From a bacterium (lineage in GTDB: Bacteria > Omnitrophota > Gorgyraeia > Zapsychrales > Zapsychraceae), in NCBI GenBank assembly GCA_030429765.1, contig JAUIER010000004.1, forward strand, positions 1-33,130: 33,130 bases of DNA, written 5' to 3'. Positions within the stretch are counted from its first letter, which is position 1. The number at the start of each line of letters is the position of its first letter. Shown here piece by piece: positions 31,660 through 33,130 of this stretch. The notes under the pieces are model-generated. The model was not told the DNA's origin and did no database searches. It saw only the letters and a program-made list of their open reading frames with translations. The position numbers and the translations under genes are program-made.

Positions 31660-33017
31660 TATTCTTCCTCGTCTTCTTCCGGCTCCGGCGGCAGCGTGAT
31701 GAAATCATTCAGCGCTGGATCTCCACCCAACGTTTTGTAGACGCGGATTCCGCGAAGCACGCTCATCGCGCTGAGCACCTGATTGTCTTTAAGCAGACGC
31801 TCTCGGTCTTCGCGTTCCTTCTTGTTCATCTTGACGGCTTCCGGATCTTCGGAATCCTGGACTTCCAGGTCATCGAAGATTTTATCGACGTTCTTCTGTT
31901 TTTCATCTTTTTCGTCTTCAACCGGTGGAATTGACTCGACGACAATATCCGGCTCAATCCCCTTGCCGTGAATGGTGACACCCGACGGCGTGAAGTACTT
32001 ACTGGTCGTCAGACGTAATCCAGACCCGTCCGGCAATGGGATCACCGACTGTACCGACCCCTTCCCAAACGACTTTTCTCCAAGGACAATCGCCCGCTTG
32101 TTATCCTTCAATGCTCCGGCCAGAATCTCGCTCCCTGACGCACTACCTTCATTGATCAGGATAACCATCGGCCAATCGATTAAATGGTTCTTATTGGTCG
32201 AACGCGTTTCTGTGTTTTGTGAACGACGGCGACCTTTGGTAGAGACGATCGGAGCACCATCCGGCAGAAATTCTTCCGTGATCTTGATCGCCACATTGAG
32301 CAATCCTCCTGGATTGTTACGCAGGTCCAATATTAAACTGTCCGCCCCTTGATCACCCAATTCGTCCAGCGCCTTGCGGAATTCTTCAGCTGAATCTTCG
32401 CGAAACTCAGCCAGACGGATATAGCCGATCTTGTCGTCGAGAATCTGTGTATTCTTGACATCTTGGATATGGATAACCTCTCTGATAATCTTGAACTCTT
32501 TGATCTCGAATTCAGACTCGCGTAACACCGTGATGTTGATTTCAGTTCCGGGCTTACCACGCATCATCTTGACGGCTTCGCTTAACGTCATATCCTTGGT
32601 GAGTTCGTCTTCGATCTTGACGATGCGGTCACCGGCCTTGATCCCTACATTCCAGGCTGGTGTATCCTCAATCGGCGTGATAACCGTCAACAGCCCGTCA
32701 CGGATGGAAATTTCAATCCCCAAACCGCCAAACTTTCCTTGCGTCTCGGTTTTAAGATCTTTGTATTCGTCCGGATCCAGAAATTGACTGTGCGGATCGA
32801 GCGTTGATAACATCCCTTTCAGTGATCCGTAGATCAGATCTTTGGGCGGAATCTCCTCAACATAGTCTGCCTGTATGGTCGTCAGCGTATAGCTGTACAG
32901 CTCGATCTGTGAATATAGATCGTTTTTGGTTTTGCGGCTCATCTGCGAGACCGCCAGCGTTGTGACCGAACAAAATGCCACAATCGTTCCCAAAATAACG
33001 ATAATTTTTTTACCCAT
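31659..33017 (-). CDS. carboxyl-terminal processing protease, S41A family
   Basis: The protein has 452 residues. An N-terminal hydrophobic segment ([20 protein letters not shown]) is a signal or anchor, so it acts outside the cytoplasm. A PDZ domain (about 95-180) has [20 protein letters not shown] and [11 protein letters not shown]. The catalytic core has [27 protein letters not shown] with Ser295 (numbered from the TTG-ATG start) and [10 protein letters not shown] with Lys320. The 25-residue spacing matches known Ser-Lys dyads. The C-terminal tail is acidic ([10 protein letters not shown]). Start choice: ATG at 33015-33017 with AAGGAGG 7 bases upstream. It overlaps the end of gatB by 8 bases. 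Substrates are unknown; such proteases trim exported proteins. Confidence 0.94.
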   Translation of the reverse strand: MGKKIIVILGTIVAFCSVTTLAVSQMSRKTKNDLYSQIELYSYTLTTIQADYVEEIPPKDLIYGSLKGMLSTLDPHSQFLDPDEYKDLKTETQGKFGGLGIEISIRDGLLTVITPIEDTPAWNVGIKAGDRIVKIEDELTKDMTLSEAVKMMRGKPGTEINITVLRESEFEIKEFKIIREVIHIQDVKNTQILDDKIGYIRLAEFREDSAEEFRKALDELGDQGADSLILDLRNNPGGLLNVAIKITEEFLPDGAPIVSTKGRRRSQNTETRSTNKNHLIDWPMVILINEGSASGSEILAGALKDNKRAIVLGEKSFGKGSVQSVIPLPDGSGLRLTTSKYFTPSGVTIHGKGIEPDIVVESIPPVEDEKDEKQKNVDKIFDDLEVQDSEDPEAVKMNKKEREDRERLLKDNQVLSAMSVLRGIRVYKTLGGDPALNDFITLPPEPEEDEEE

Positions 33018-33130
33018 CAAGAAGCCTCCTTTTAATTAGCTCGCCCACCTTCTTGGGGTTTGCTTTTCCTTGAGATTTTTTCATCGCCTGTCCGACCAGA
33101 AAGCCGACGGCACTATCTTTACCGGCTTTG
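33010..33130 (-). CDS. gatB: Asp/Glu-tRNA(Asn/Gln) amidotransferase subunit B, C-terminal end (cut by window edge)
   Basis: The minus strand from 33129 down to a TAA at 33010-33012 encodes [20 protein letters not shown], then [19 protein letters not shown]. This is the conserved end of GatB (GFLVGQxMK-x-(S/T)-xGKANP), part of the tail domain that binds tRNA. The enzyme amidates Glu-tRNA(Gln) or Asp-tRNA(Asn). The gene starts outside the window. Its last 8 bases overlap the start of the protease gene, suggesting one operon. Confidence 0.85.
   Translation of the reverse strand, partial: KAGKDSAVGFLVGQAMKKSQGKANPKKVGELIKRRLLDG

Noticed and set aside
1-33130. CRISPR arrays, rRNA genes, riboswitches, integron or toxin-antitoxin loci
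   Set aside because: I looked for spaced direct repeats, rRNA signature stretches and small paired genes and saw none. Structured RNA elements were not searched with covariance models.

Overview
The window looks like a chromosomal segment of an uncultured Gram-negative-type bacterium. My best guess is Candidatus Omnitrophota (OP3). That guess rests mainly on the 1977-residue secreted protein at 16092-22025, whose modules (recurring VDAAM(S/T)S segments and a C-terminal part with GGIDF then VPVILNI) resemble what I remember of large Omnitrophota proteins. This is recollection, not a database result. Almost all genes lie on the minus strand, so the biological reading direction is right to left.

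Right part (33130 down to 22218) is a dense housekeeping block: the end of gatB, an S41 processing protease, tsaD, a bactofilin fused to a helix-turn-helix domain, a second helix-turn-helix protein with a C-terminal membrane anchor, an elongator tRNA-Met, a degenerate secreted nuclease-fold protein, tilS, ftsH, folP, cdaA, a 32-residue CdaR/YbbR-like membrane peptide, pdxJ, acpS and nnrD. Genes are spaced by a few bases or overlap. Good sigma70-like promoters can be read before the tRNA and before ftsH.

Middle part (22217-15339): a sigma70-like promoter at the end of nnrD drives the giant secreted protein, with a perfect 22-bp palindrome at the predicted transcription start. The giant gene is followed by queH (queuosine biosynthesis). 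The giant protein has a signal peptide, about five tandem repeats of about 37 residues and no recognisable enzyme domain. Its 3' third is visibly richer in A+T.

Left part (15210-1) is a surface-glycan locus. A minus-strand operon starts at a promoter upstream of rfbA/rmlA and continues with rmlB, a GT2 glycosyltransferase, a DegT-type sugar aminotransferase, a GT4 glycosyltransferase, a DUF2061 protein fused to a degenerate APS-kinase-like domain, a FemAB/GNAT-type acyltransferase, a Wzx-type flippase, a methyltransferase and an atypical DegT-family protein. rmlC and rmlD are absent, so the RmlAB product probably goes to a dTDP-4-amino-4,6-dideoxy sugar. Two plus-strand genes follow (GT39-type membrane glycosyltransferase, methyltransferase). 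Next comes an MBOAT plus SGNH pair, the usual machinery for O-acetylating an exported polysaccharide. The last 90 bases at the left edge encode the C-terminus of an IS30-family transposase.

Most interesting: (1) the bactofilin-HTH fusion beside a membrane-anchored HTH protein, which could tie DNA to a cytoskeletal scaffold and the membrane; (2) the giant modular protein with its promoter palindrome; (3) the DUF2061/pseudo-APS-kinase fusion in the glycan operon; (4) the CdaR-like mini-peptide translationally coupled to cdaA.
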